A DNA stretch of 64,000 nucleotides, taken from JBMHDW01 sp049889175 (GTDB lineage: Bacteria; Pseudomonadota; Gammaproteobacteria; Comchoanobacterales; Comchoanobacteraceae). The stretch covers positions 62,001 through 126,000 of the forward strand of contig JBMHDW010000001.1 in the NCBI GenBank assembly GCA_049889175.1, in the 5' to 3' direction. A program made the translations under genes and the position numbers. Positions 10,432 through 19,353 of this stretch are shown piece by piece; within the stretch, counting starts at the first letter, position 1; each line of letters starts with the position of its first letter. Below the pieces are notes generated by a model, which made no database searches, had not been told where the DNA came from, and saw only the letters and a program-made list of their open reading frames with translations.

Positions 10432-11761
10432 CCCCAGACGCAGTATCTTCAAGAACAATTCCTTGGGCCTTTAATTGATCACGAATATGATCTGCCTGCA
10501 CAAAATCTTTCTTAGATCTTGCTTCTTCCCTTTGTGCAACCATCGCATTAATTTTATCACGATCAATAGACTTTTTGGGCGCAACACCTAATCCTAGAGC
10601 TTGCTGCATCCATTGAAACGCAGCTTTATATTGTTTTATTTGATGGGTTTGATCATGCTGACAAGCAATAACCCTTTTATACATTTGGTGCATAACACTC
10701 AAAGCCAAAGGGGTATTAATATCGTCGTTTAATGCCTCTTTAAATGCCATTAGGTCATCTTCAACAAGATACTCAAGATGATCATCTCCCATTAATGGTT
10801 GCCATTTTGTTAATAATGTACTTGCCTCAGCAAGTCGCTCAGCGGTATAGCTTAAAGGCTTTCGATAATGAGTTTTCAGTAAGAATAGTCGAATTGCGTC
10901 TGCATCGTGCTGCGATAGTAGCTGTTTAATTGTAATAAAGTTACCAAGCGACTTAGACATTTTTTCATCGTTAATTTGAACATGCCCTACATGCATCCAA
11001 TAGTTCGCTAAAACTTGGCCATGAGCACACTCAGATTGTGCTCGCTCATTTTCATGATGTGGAAATTTAAGATCAATACCTCCACCATGAATATCAATCG
11101 TCCCACCCAAACAAGATTGTATCATCGCAGAACATTCAATATGCCACCCAGGTCTCCCTGCCCCCCATGGAGATGGCCATGACGGTTCTTCCGGTTTTGC
11201 CGCCTTCCATAAGACAAAATCGTGAGCTTGCTCTTTTCGCTCATCAATACCTAAACGCTTACCAACCTCCATATCATCTAGCTGCCTTTTGGATAGCTGT
11301 CCATACGTCTCATAAGTTGACACAGAAAAATAAACATCGCCTTCAGACTCATAAGCAAAGCCTTTATTTATAAGTGTGGTAATCATTGCAATCATATCAT
11401 CAATATAATCAGTGGCTTTAGGAAGATGATTGGGCGGCATGACCGCAAGAGCTGACTCATCTTCCAACATTGACTGGGTATATTGAGCGACAACATCTTG
11501 CCAAGATCGAGCCTGATCATTGGCTTTCTTAATTATTTTATCATCAATATCAGTAACATTTCTTACGTAAACAACATCATAACCTAGTGCTGTTAAAATA
11601 CGTTTGAATGCATCAAAGAAAATCAATACGCGCGCATGACCTAAATGACAGTCATCATAAACAGTCATACCACAAGCGTATAGTGTAACTTGCCTACCAT
11701 TTTGTGGTTTGAATGGTTTTTTCTGTTGGGACATTGAGTCATAAAGATAACAACTGGACAT
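10412..11761 (-). CDS. cysS: Cysteinyl-tRNA synthetase
   Basis: CysS charges tRNA-Cys with cysteine. The class I signature HIGH is present as HLGH (about residue 39), and KMSKS is intact in KMSKSLGN. Zinc-ligand residues are visible in YACGM, in the CSAMIQ segment and in the HHENE motif. About 449 residues, close to the E. coli enzyme (461). The ATG at 11761 is preferred; an in-frame GTG two codons upstream is possible. It is convergent with folD (20-base overlap) and divergent from lpxH, with about 56 bases between starts. Identification is secure. Confidence 0.95.
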   Translation of the reverse strand: MSSCYLYDSMSQQKKPFKPQNGRQVTLYACGMTVYDDCHLGHARVLIFFDAFKRILTALGYDVVYVRNVTDIDDKIIKKANDQARSWQDVVAQYTQSMLEDESALAVMPPNHLPKATDYIDDMIAMITTLINKGFAYESEGDVYFSVSTYETYGQLSKRQLDDMEVGKRLGIDERKEQAHDFVLWKAAKPEEPSWPSPWGAGRPGWHIECSAMIQSCLGGTIDIHGGGIDLKFPHHENERAQSECAHGQVLANYWMHVGHVQINDEKMSKSLGNFITIKQLLSQHDADAIRLFLLKTHYRKPLSYTAERLAEASTLLTKWQPLMGDDHLEYLVEDDLMAFKEALNDDINTPLALSVMHQMYKRVIACQHDQTHQIKQYKAAFQWMQQALGLGVAPKKSIDRDKINAMVAQREEARSKKDFVQADHIRDQLKAQGIVLEDTASGVTWRQG

Positions 11762-11817
11762 ATGCACTGCTCTTGATTAAACTGGTTTTAGTCTAATTTA
11801 CCTCCCTAAACAGTGCA

Positions 11818-12528
11818 ATGATTAAATACATCAGTTTTATCAGTGATATTCACTTATCGCCACAAACACCTGAACGTTTTCAACAATTCAAACATTACCT
11901 CAATGTCATGGCCCCTCAATGTGAGGCAATTTATATATTAGGAGATTTATTTAACTGTTACGCTGGCAAGGATCAATACCCTTCATTCTATCAAGATGCT
12001 CTTAAAATCATGACCCATGCAGCAGATCACTGCGCTATATACTTTTTACCCGGTAATCGTGACTTTTTAGCTGTTCATGATTTATTTCATCAAACACCAG
12101 TAGTGATCTTATCAGATTATGAAGTTATCAATGTCTTTGGTCAAAAGACATTGCTCAGTCACGGGGACCGTTTTGATCGCCACTATACGCCATATCAATG
12201 TTATCGCACTCTGTCTTCAAAACGGTGGTTTTGTAAAACAATTTTATCATTACCAAGTTCTTTTCGGTGGAAGAAAAGTCAGGCATTAAGGCAATACAGC
12301 CAAAAAATAAATCATGATAATCCCAATCCTAAGCCACCAGCTAACATCGACTATATGGATATTTTGGCTGAAAAGTTCCGAGTAAAAAACATTATTCATG
12401 GCCATTTACATACACCTCGAATACAAACGACAGAGAAGTACCGGCGCATCATACTTGGTGAGTGGGTTGATCATGGCCATCATCTATTAATGGGCGATGA
12501 TGAATCACTAATATTGGACTCCGTTTAG
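11818..12528 (+). CDS. lpxH: UDP-2,3-diacylglucosamine diphosphatase LpxH
   Basis: LpxH hydrolyses UDP-2,3-diacylglucosamine to lipid X in lipid A synthesis at the inner membrane surface. The 236-residue protein carries the metallophosphoesterase motifs in order: SDIHLS (about 9-14), GDLFN, PGNRDFL, SHGDRF and GHLHTP. Length matches the E. coli enzyme (240). A second metallophosphoesterase such as LpxG is less likely given this close motif fit. The ATG is preceded by no clear ribosome binding site. The 3' end overlaps the convergent unknown membrane protein gene by 21 bases. It implies that the cell makes lipopolysaccharide. Confidence 0.9.
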   Translation: MIKYISFISDIHLSPQTPERFQQFKHYLNVMAPQCEAIYILGDLFNCYAGKDQYPSFYQDALKIMTHAADHCAIYFLPGNRDFLAVHDLFHQTPVVILSDYEVINVFGQKTLLSHGDRFDRHYTPYQCYRTLSSKRWFCKTILSLPSSFRWKKSQALRQYSQKINHDNPNPKPPANIDYMDILAEKFRVKNIIHGHLHTPRIQTTEKYRRIILGEWVDHGHHLLMGDDESLILDSV

Positions 12529-13923
12529 ATTATGATGTGGCCCGTCTCTTCTAAAGGGAGTCTCAGGATAACCTCTTTGATGTCTTTTATCAAAAGCCTT
12601 AAGCTCTGGTGAAGATATACTAGTGTAATCAATATTAACTTTACTAGTCATTAACTCAAATGGTTTCAGCAAACCACAGAAACCAGCAAAAATTACAGGC
12701 AATATCAACAAGCTGACTGAAAAACTTAGAAGAGTTGCGACAATCGTATTAACGCCTGTTAATGTAATGACATGATAGACAGAATCATAATAAATCACTA
12801 AACTTATGAAACTAGCCGTAATGGCAGCAGACTGATCAATAAACCACTGAAACCATTCCTGATAAGATGAAGCGCTTTTTGATTTCATAATAGGTCGATT
12901 GATAACAAAATGATTGAGTACACGATACATATATGAAGGGATATTTACAAAAACACAAACAACGCAGACAAGAACTGCGGCACGTTTAAAAACCAAAGCT
13001 TGTGTCACTGTTGATGCTAAATGACTTGCACCCACTGAACTCAATAAAGCTCCTATAGACAGGTTAGCACCATTACCAATCATTTTGAGCGCAAATCGAA
13101 CATTAAAAATAACCGAAACAAACCCCATAATAAGCGAACATAAACCTAAAAAAACTTCCCTGCCCCCATAACTTACCATTACTGATTGACGGTCTGATAC
13201 CTGATCAAATAAATCTCGAGCTTTAAATAAGCGACTCGCATTTTGGTAAGTATAGCATATCGATGATACCAGTCCTGAAGCAGCAAGAATAATCAGCCCT
13301 GTTTCAGAGTACAATATGGGTAGAAGTGATGGAATAATACTACCAAAACGACTTACACCTAAATAAACTATCGTTAATCCATTAAAGCAAGCATTCAAAA
13401 AACCAAATAATAGGTACCACCATTCCTCAGAGCGTTGATCAACAGTTCGAAAAAAATCAGCCACAAATAGTGCCTTATTGAGGTTTTCCAAAAAAATTTC
13501 AATATTAACATCATCCTCATCTATTTTCGATGCCCATTGACTCTTTAATGGATCACTTGCACGTTGATTATATGTTCGTAATCGATGCAAGAACTTCTCT
13601 TCTTGAGACTTATCTAAAGACATAAATTCTTTAATGATGAGTCTTTTGTGTCTTTCAGTTAATACAATATTATTTTTTTGACACTGGTAAAAGAAAGCTT
13701 CAATTTTAATTTCATGCCATTTTTTTTTACCACTTGCCATTTGCTCAATCAAAGGGCCGGCAGATTGCAACAAGTTGTAAATAATATAAAACCCACCTGC
13801 TACCGAGATCAACCAAATGGGTGCAGCAACAAAGTAAATAGACAGTACCTCAAAGGCAATTGATGCAGATACCGCAGCACTTGTAACAATCAATAAGAAA
13901 CTGAATACACTAACAATAAACAT
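12508..13923 (-). CDS. Unknown polytopic membrane protein, 471 residues
   Basis: I do not recognise a family. The protein opens with two hydrophobic stretches (about 1-22 and 27-55). A charged soluble segment follows (about 60-165, KKKWHEIKIEAFF onward) with a helix-rich look. Several membrane segments lie at about 168-195, 203-220, 250-275, 310-330, 355-380 and 385-415. It ends with a basic tail rich in Arg, Pro and His. No enzymatic motif was seen. It stands alone on its strand with about 120 bases of upstream spacer holding a candidate promoter. In a genome with a Dot/Icm system, an orphan multi-pass protein with a large charged loop could be an effector, but that is speculation. Confidence 0.7.
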   Translation of the reverse strand: MFIVSVFSFLLIVTSAAVSASIAFEVLSIYFVAAPIWLISVAGGFYIIYNLLQSAGPLIEQMASGKKKWHEIKIEAFFYQCQKNNIVLTERHKRLIIKEFMSLDKSQEEKFLHRLRTYNQRASDPLKSQWASKIDEDDVNIEIFLENLNKALFVADFFRTVDQRSEEWWYLLFGFLNACFNGLTIVYLGVSRFGSIIPSLLPILYSETGLIILAASGLVSSICYTYQNASRLFKARDLFDQVSDRQSVMVSYGGREVFLGLCSLIMGFVSVIFNVRFALKMIGNGANLSIGALLSSVGASHLASTVTQALVFKRAAVLVCVVCVFVNIPSYMYRVLNHFVINRPIMKSKSASSYQEWFQWFIDQSAAITASFISLVIYYDSVYHVITLTGVNTIVATLLSFSVSLLILPVIFAGFCGLLKPFELMTSKVNIDYTSISSPELKAFDKRHQRGYPETPFRRDGPHHNLNGVQY

Positions 13924-13961
13924 AGTTGTGCTAAAACTTAGCTTTTTCCTCTAAAATTCGC

Positions 13962-13990
13962 ATCGTAACATAGAATTTATAGTCTGTCCA
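13962..13990 (-). promoter_or_regulatory. Candidate sigma70 promoter for the 471-residue membrane protein gene
   Basis: On the minus strand TGGACA (13985-13990) is followed after 17 bases by TACGAT (13962-13967). Each box matches the consensus at most positions. The predicted start lies about 30 bases before the gene at 13923. Read by eye only. Confidence 0.4.
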
Positions 13991-14043
13991 TATTGACTTT
14001 AAATACAGATAATCAGCATGATAGCGTATAAATAATCTAATCA

Positions 14044-14814
14044 TTAGCCTCGATCTATCAACCTTATAAAGACATTTTTTAACCCTTCAAAGTCCTCTAA
14101 AAATAAAGAACCTTGCTTACTTTGGCCATTACTTGATACCTCTAGCAAACCACTTTTTTGATTTCCCCCGTCATCAGCAACAACATGGTAACGACCATCT
14201 TGGATCGCACTAAGCAACTGGTGTTGAAAGATATAACCATTGGTATGATCTTGTGGATGAATTGTCAGACGAAATGACCATGTTCTACCAAGCATTTCTG
14301 TTACTTGCTGAATATCACCAGTCTGTAGATATGATCTAATGGCACTTGAGCTGATTCTTTCCTTGGATTTACTATAAAGCCATTTTACTTCAGCCACTTG
14401 AAACCCCATCTCATATGCCATTCCTAGATGACCACTTCGATCTGCACCAAAACTAGCTTGTTCACCCAATATGATCATCTTTGCCTGCATCATTTGTTTC
14501 ACGATACTATTTAAAAAAGCATGAGCGCTCATACGACTTAGCTCTTGGTTAAATGACAAAACCAATACTCGATCAATATTCAGTGAAGCCAAGTACTCGA
14601 GTTTATCAAATAACGGCATTAATGTTTGATGCGTTGATACCTTGAAAAAATGCTTTGGATGGGGATCAAATAACACCACCATATTTGGTAAAGCTTGTGC
14701 TTTTATCTTCGCTAAGAGTGCCTGATGCCCCTTATGCATACCATCAAAGTTTCCCCATGTAACGACTGAAGTTTGACGCCGTTGTAATGGGATATCATCA
14801 AAAAATATCTCCAT
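14044..14814 (-). CDS. ribF: RibF-like FAD synthetase with degenerate flavokinase domain
   Basis: RibF normally phosphorylates riboflavin to FMN and adenylylates FMN to FAD. The N-terminal adenylyltransferase half is good: GNFDGMHKGH (about 22-31), FDPHP, and SSSAIR (about 156-161) followed by GRTWSF. The C-terminal part is only about 75 residues and does not show the flavokinase signature (GFPTAN and the following Gly-Val-Tyr). The whole protein is 256 residues against roughly 310 usual. No remnant is evident in the 120 bases downstream. FAD synthetase activity is likely; flavokinase activity is doubtful. It follows murJ at a 5-base gap, as the last gene of the feo-murJ-ribF run. Confidence 0.82.
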   Translation of the reverse strand: MEIFFDDIPLQRRQTSVVTWGNFDGMHKGHQALLAKIKAQALPNMVVLFDPHPKHFFKVSTHQTLMPLFDKLEYLASLNIDRVLVLSFNQELSRMSAHAFLNSIVKQMMQAKMIILGEQASFGADRSGHLGMAYEMGFQVAEVKWLYSKSKERISSSAIRSYLQTGDIQQVTEMLGRTWSFRLTIHPQDHTNGYIFQHQLLSAIQDGRYHVVADDGGNQKSGLLEVSSNGQSKQGSLFLEDFEGLKNVFIRLIDRG

Positions 14815-14819
14815 ATAGC

Positions 14820-16337
14820 TTACTCGTTCATTTCCTTATAAGTTTGTTTTAGCAGCTGATGCTTATGTAACACCAAAGCATAACAAACAACGCTGATTAA
14901 AATACCCAATAGTAGGTACAAAGAATACTGCCAAGTAATTATAGTAAATGATTGAAATATAGCTAAATGGCCTACTTTATAGCACCCCCATATACTTAAA
15001 GCCCCCCAAAACATTGCACGCCAGAAAACATTATTGAAACGCAAGGATATTGGGTAATGATGTTTTAATAGGACAAACAACACAAGGGTGTTGATATAAG
15101 CACTAATGACACCACCAATGGCAATATGACTCACATGTGGTTGTTGCAATATCCCCAGCACTGTAATGGTAGCAATATAACTCGTAATACCTAATCCAAC
15201 ACCAACCATTGGCCATTTTAGTCGTTTAATGGCAAAGCAGGCTGAGGATAATAATTTGATAGCGATAAATCCCGGCAGACCAATTGCTAATATCCCCAAA
15301 CAATAACTGGCTGAGTTTAATTCATCGAGTGTTAAACCTTGTCCAAAAATCAATTCAACAATATTAAATTGCCACAGGTACAAGCCTAATGATGCAGGTA
15401 TTGAAACCATTAACATCCAAGACATCATCCTTTGAAGTAGTTGACAAAAGTCCGCATCTTCTCCCGAAGCAAATGCACGAGATAACCGAGGTAGCGTTAC
15501 TGAAGTCAGAGCAACAGCAAATACACCAACGGGCAAATAAGATAAGCGTTGTGCAATATATAATAATGTTAAAGCACCATTATTTAACCATGAGCCCATC
15601 CAAGTATCTAATAAACTGCTGATTTGAACAAGAGAAGATCCTATTGAGGCAACACCCATTGATGCAAATATTTTCCTTTGTGTTGCATTGTGAATATCAA
15701 TGATTGGAACAACCATCTCATGGCAATAATACCAACAGAGATACCAAGCGATCATCAATTGTAGTAAACCAGCTATGAATACCGATTGAGCGATTAGTAC
15801 GACATCCAGCCCCCAGTAACCCAGGATCACACAACCCGCAATTAGACTAATATTAAGCAACATAGGTAAACGTGCTGCCCACTTAAAAAATCCCCGGCAA
15901 TTGAGCCAAGCTGTAAGGAGTCCAGTCATTGCAATAAACCATAGATATGGCATGGTCCAGTGTAACATTTGAACTACTTTATTAAGCTGATAAGGATCGT
16001 CAGCATAGCCTGGTACAAAAATTAAAATACATTGGTGACCAGCAACATAAAATGGCAGGCAAAATAAAGCAATTAATAAGCTTAACGCACCCGAAACCCT
16101 CGCAACAACAGCTGCTTGGTCTTGATCATCTGTTTGTGCTAAAATAGGAATAAATGCCTGTGAGAAAGCGCCCTCAACAAACAAAGCTCTCATAAAATTA
16201 GGGATGCGAAAAGCGACTAGCCAAGCGTCGTGAATGGCACCTGACCCAAGAAACAATAAACTACATTTATCACGAATCAATCCTAAAATTCGAGATAAAA
16301 AAATTGCTACTGACATTGATCGAATTGCTTTAAACAT
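14820..16337 (-). CDS. murJ: Lipid II flippase MurJ
   Basis: MurJ moves lipid II across the inner membrane for peptidoglycan synthesis. The 505-residue protein is hydrophobic throughout, with about 14 predicted membrane segments. It shows the family N-terminus with SRILGLIRD (about 15-23) and the conserved segment FRIPNFMRALFVEGAFSQAF (about 43-62). Length is close to E. coli MurJ (511). Its start overlaps the end of feoC by 8 bases and ribF follows after 5 bases, so all are probably one transcript. murJ next to ribF is common in gammaproteobacteria. Confidence 0.93.
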   Translation of the reverse strand: MFKAIRSMSVAIFLSRILGLIRDKCSLLFLGSGAIHDAWLVAFRIPNFMRALFVEGAFSQAFIPILAQTDDQDQAAVVARVSGALSLLIALFCLPFYVAGHQCILIFVPGYADDPYQLNKVVQMLHWTMPYLWFIAMTGLLTAWLNCRGFFKWAARLPMLLNISLIAGCVILGYWGLDVVLIAQSVFIAGLLQLMIAWYLCWYYCHEMVVPIIDIHNATQRKIFASMGVASIGSSLVQISSLLDTWMGSWLNNGALTLLYIAQRLSYLPVGVFAVALTSVTLPRLSRAFASGEDADFCQLLQRMMSWMLMVSIPASLGLYLWQFNIVELIFGQGLTLDELNSASYCLGILAIGLPGFIAIKLLSSACFAIKRLKWPMVGVGLGITSYIATITVLGILQQPHVSHIAIGGVISAYINTLVLFVLLKHHYPISLRFNNVFWRAMFWGALSIWGCYKVGHLAIFQSFTIITWQYSLYLLLGILISVVCYALVLHKHQLLKQTYKEMNE

Positions 16338-16551
16338 GTTGATTATCCTGAGGCATAATCACCCACTGTCCATGACAACTTGTTGGGCAACCATGACACA
16401 TTTTTTGGGGCAAGCACTGAACCCAACCCTTTAATGTCAGCCAATGGATAATTGGTTCAATCTGACCTGTTGTTAGACCAAAGTAACGAGCAATCTCAGC
16501 ATGGTTGGTCTTTTTTTTCAGCTTGATAAACTCAAGTATTTTGATAACCAT
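16330..16551 (-). CDS. feoC: FeoC-like small winged-helix protein
   Basis: A 73-residue protein in the position of feoC, directly behind feoB with a 20-base overlap. The N-terminal part looks like a small winged-helix fold (KKTNHAEIARYFGL). The C-terminal part has four cysteines (C-x4-C-x2-C-x3-C, about residues 46-58), fitting the Fe-S binding loop of FeoC. In enterobacteria FeoC supports FeoB stability or sensing; its role here is inferred from position and cysteine pattern. Confidence 0.75.
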   Translation of the reverse strand: MVIKILEFIKLKKKTNHAEIARYFGLTTGQIEPIIHWLTLKGWVQCLPQKMCHGCPTSCHGQWVIMPQDNQHV

Positions 16552-18589
16552 AACGTCGCCATAAAATCATTAAAACCAAAACCGCCCCACTAAGCACCCA
16601 AGGAATCATCGTAAAATCACCTGAAAAAAGGCAATATGTTAAAGAACTGATGATATAACCCACCATTAGGGACCAAAAAACACTGGCCCATGCCCAGCGC
16701 TTACCAAGCTCTCGCTTCATAACAACAAATGTTGTTATGCAAGGATAATAAAGCAATGCAAATACCAAAAATGCCAAAACACTGGCATAAGGTGATGCTG
16801 GAAAAAAATCAATCACAGCATTACTCAATACAGGGTCATTACCAAGATTTTGCATCTGCTGCCATAGCGGTGATACATCAAATTGAAATAACATTTGACC
16901 AGCGACAAGCGTTGCTAAAACACCGATAATTGCCTCTTTAGCAAGAACACCAATAACCAGTGCCACACCAATTGGCCAAGACTCAGGCCCAAGGCCGAGA
17001 GGTACAAATAAATAAGATAAAGTTTTACCTAAGATCACTAATAATGAGGAACCTTGAATGGGTATTTGTGTGAGTATAACAAGTGCCACGCAGACAGGAA
17101 CGACTGTTTTACACGCTCGGTAAACAAAACGTGAGGATTTAACCCAGGCAACACGGAAAGAGACCTTGAAAGAAGGCATCTGTAAGGGGGGCAATACCTG
17201 AAGCAGTGGTGACCGATCTTGCTGAAAAACAAATAGGTTCATAATAAGGCCTGTTAACATGGCAACAAACACACCCAAAAGGTACAAAAAAGCGATCACG
17301 TAATAGGCTTGTTTTGGAAAAAACACAACAGAAAAGACAACGTATAGCATCAATCGAGCACTGCAAGACATAAACGGAACCATCATCGCAGTTAAAATTC
17401 TATCTTTTTGATACGTCATTGTACGCGTTGCCGCTACAGCTGGAACGTTACAACCAAAACCCAGCATAAGTGGAATAAAGCTTTGACCATGAAGACCCAT
17501 TTTATTCATCCACCGATCCACTAAAAATACAGCTCTAGGCCAATAACCGGTCTCTTCAAGAGCATGTTGCATAAAATTCAACAACCACATTAACGGCAAA
17601 AAACTTACCATCATGATCAAACCACTGATAGCACCATGAAACAACCACTGCATTATCATTTCGGGCACCCATGGCATAAATACTTGTGATAGACCATTGA
17701 CCAGTAGTATTTTAAGGGTGCCATAAATAGTCTCTTGCAGACTGCCACCAAAGATAACTGTGATGTAAAAAACACCAAACATCACTGTTAAAAAGATCAA
17801 AAACCCTATAATTGGATGCGTTAACCATTGATCCCATGCCATTGAATCTTGGCGCTCAGGAAGTGATTGTCCAACCACTTTTGCAACAAATGCCATACGC
17901 TTTTCGATCAGCCAAACATCTAAATCACCTTTTTCACGTTGCCATGTTGCTAACTGCATTGAAACAGCTTCGGTAGGCTGTAAATGTGGATCTTTTTGAA
18001 TCCATCTCAACCAATCACGCGCATTAATATCGGTTAATTTTGGCGATTGACAATGATCCTCAGACAGTAACTGTGCTATAGGAATACAATGCCCTTTTGG
18101 ATTATCCTTAGCTGTAATCCAAGAGCATAATTGCTCATCTAAATCATCACAATCACCCGCAACAACAGGAATCCCTAAACGATCAGATAACCTATTCATG
18201 ATATCACACGGTCGCTGATTTAGTGGAAATTGGTTAATCACCATAATAATGGGCAAACCGAGTTCAAGTAATTGTGTGGTTAAAAAAACGTCTCGCTCTA
18301 ATTGTCGACCATCAACAACATTAATAATGTGACTGATGCTATCTTGATAAATAACATCATGTGTTACTTGAGCATCTCTGGGCAGTTGATCATAGAAAGC
18401 AGGTGTTAATGCTCGGATACCAGGCGTATCAATAATGTGACAAAATTGACGCTGAATTTTTTTGCGTTTACGCTCTGCATCAACGGTTACACCAGCACGA
18501 TTTCCTGTTGGCGAAGAACATTTTAACCAGTGATTAAAAAAAGTGGTTTTACCAACATTAGAACAGCCTATAATTGCAATCTGCTCCAC
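16532..18589 (-). CDS. feoB: Ferrous iron transporter FeoB
   Basis: FeoB imports ferrous iron through the inner membrane and carries an N-terminal G-protein domain. Seen here are the P-loop GCSNVGKTT (about 8-16), switch residues AGVTVDAERK and DTPGI (about 54-58). The membrane part, from about residue 230, has the expected two gate regions (SFLPLMWLL, FGCNVPAVAATRT). Length is 685, shorter than E. coli FeoB (773). The G4 motif is unusual: N119-Q-F-P stands where N-x-x-D is expected. The gap to feoA is 3 bases and the start follows directly on its stop, so translation is likely coupled. Confidence 0.93.
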   Translation of the reverse strand: MEQIAIIGCSNVGKTTFFNHWLKCSSPTGNRAGVTVDAERKRKKIQRQFCHIIDTPGIRALTPAFYDQLPRDAQVTHDVIYQDSISHIINVVDGRQLERDVFLTTQLLELGLPIIMVINQFPLNQRPCDIMNRLSDRLGIPVVAGDCDDLDEQLCSWITAKDNPKGHCIPIAQLLSEDHCQSPKLTDINARDWLRWIQKDPHLQPTEAVSMQLATWQREKGDLDVWLIEKRMAFVAKVVGQSLPERQDSMAWDQWLTHPIIGFLIFLTVMFGVFYITVIFGGSLQETIYGTLKILLVNGLSQVFMPWVPEMIMQWLFHGAISGLIMMVSFLPLMWLLNFMQHALEETGYWPRAVFLVDRWMNKMGLHGQSFIPLMLGFGCNVPAVAATRTMTYQKDRILTAMMVPFMSCSARLMLYVVFSVVFFPKQAYYVIAFLYLLGVFVAMLTGLIMNLFVFQQDRSPLLQVLPPLQMPSFKVSFRVAWVKSSRFVYRACKTVVPVCVALVILTQIPIQGSSLLVILGKTLSYLFVPLGLGPESWPIGVALVIGVLAKEAIIGVLATLVAGQMLFQFDVSPLWQQMQNLGNDPVLSNAVIDFFPASPYASVLAFLVFALLYYPCITTFVVMKRELGKRWAWASVFWSLMVGYIISSLTYCLFSGDFTMIPWVLSGAVLVLMILWRRYGYQNT

Positions 18590-18592
18590 TTA

Positions 18593-18799
18593 TCACCCAA
18601 CCTTTTCAAATTCAATTTGGGATAACTCCGATGCTCTGAGCATAATACGCTCACCTCTTGCTCTTATTAGTACAGAGCCAGTTTGATGCTGCGCTGATTC
18701 GCAAATAATTTCAACACCAGGTACCAATCGATGATGCAATAATAATGCCTTAAGCTCAATGGTCACTTTTGAAATATCTTTAATCGTCTTTTTTTCCAT
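18593..18799 (-). CDS. feoA: FeoA-like protein of ferrous iron transport
   Basis: A 68-residue protein with the SH3-like FeoA pattern: LVPGVEIICES in the middle and GSVLIRARGERIMLRASE near the end. It is encoded just before feoB. FeoA proteins interact with FeoB and are needed for efficient iron uptake. No strong ribosome binding site is seen before its ATG. The first gene of the feo-murJ-ribF run. Confidence 0.85.
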   Translation of the reverse strand: MEKKTIKDISKVTIELKALLLHHRLVPGVEIICESAQHQTGSVLIRARGERIMLRASELSQIEFEKVG

Positions 18800-18825
18800 A
18801 CAAAATATTTAGGAAGTTTTCTGTT

Positions 18826-18854
18826 ATTATTGCTATGAACTTACATTATGTCAA
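18826..18854 (-). promoter_or_regulatory. Candidate sigma70 promoter for the feo-murJ-ribF operon
   Basis: A perfect TTGACA (minus strand, 18849-18854) and AATAAT (18826-18831) are separated by 17 bases. The predicted start is about 20 bases before feoA. The -10 area is A/T rich, but no convincing Fur box was found. Confidence 0.55.
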
Positions 18855-18858
18855 TGAC

Positions 18859-19320
18859 TTATTCAATGAACTCAAAATAATCACTTAAATCATACCGTGA
18901 CATTTTTTTTTGCAAACTTGAATCGCCAAATGATGAACATGCAGACATAATTGATGAACCATCTGGATGCACTAACCCAGGGGCTATTTCAAGCAATGGA
19001 TAGAGGAAGTGGTCTCTTTTCTTAAGCGCAGGGTGAGGCACCTGAGGATCTAAATGAATGTCATTACCATGTAGTAAAATACTAATACTAATCTCAGGAG
19101 AAGACCATGTCGTTAGACAACTTGCTGGCAGCTGATTGGATTCCCAACTTATGACCATAGCTTCATGCACTAGAAGCTCACCTGTCATTGTTTGTGGCTT
19201 GAAAGTATAAAGACTGGAAATAGAAAAAATGAGGCCTGAGTCAGCTTGCTGTTTTAAAAAAGCTTGTATCGCACCTGGAAAAGCACTCGATAGTGATATA
19301 AATACTTTCTTTAATGTCAT
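18859..19320 (-). CDS. folK: FolK-like HPPK homologue lacking catalytic aspartates
   Basis: FolK normally pyrophosphorylates 6-hydroxymethyl-dihydropterin in folate synthesis. The 153-residue protein sits behind pcnB, as in E. coli. It keeps the family stretch ILLHGNDI, then PHPALKKRDHFLYPLLEIAP (about 97-116). But the metal-binding motif is broken. In an ungapped alignment with the E. coli enzyme, the positions of Arg92, Asp95 and Asp97 are Pro75, Ser78 and Ser80. The N-terminal SLSSAFPG also departs from the usual glycine-rich SNLGD. The fold is probably kept and the activity lost or altered. The reading frame is intact, so it is not an obvious pseudogene. Confidence 0.8.
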   Translation of the reverse strand: MTLKKVFISLSSAFPGAIQAFLKQQADSGLIFSISSLYTFKPQTMTGELLVHEAMVISWESNQLPASCLTTWSSPEISISILLHGNDIHLDPQVPHPALKKRDHFLYPLLEIAPGLVHPDGSSIMSACSSFGDSSLQKKMSRYDLSDYFEFIE

Positions 19321-19353
19321 AAATTCCCCAGCGATAAGGTGACAGATGCTTCT

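Noticed and set aside
18800..18858. Fur-binding site upstream of feoA
   Set aside because: The A/T-rich stretch has too few matches to the 19-base Fur consensus to be called.
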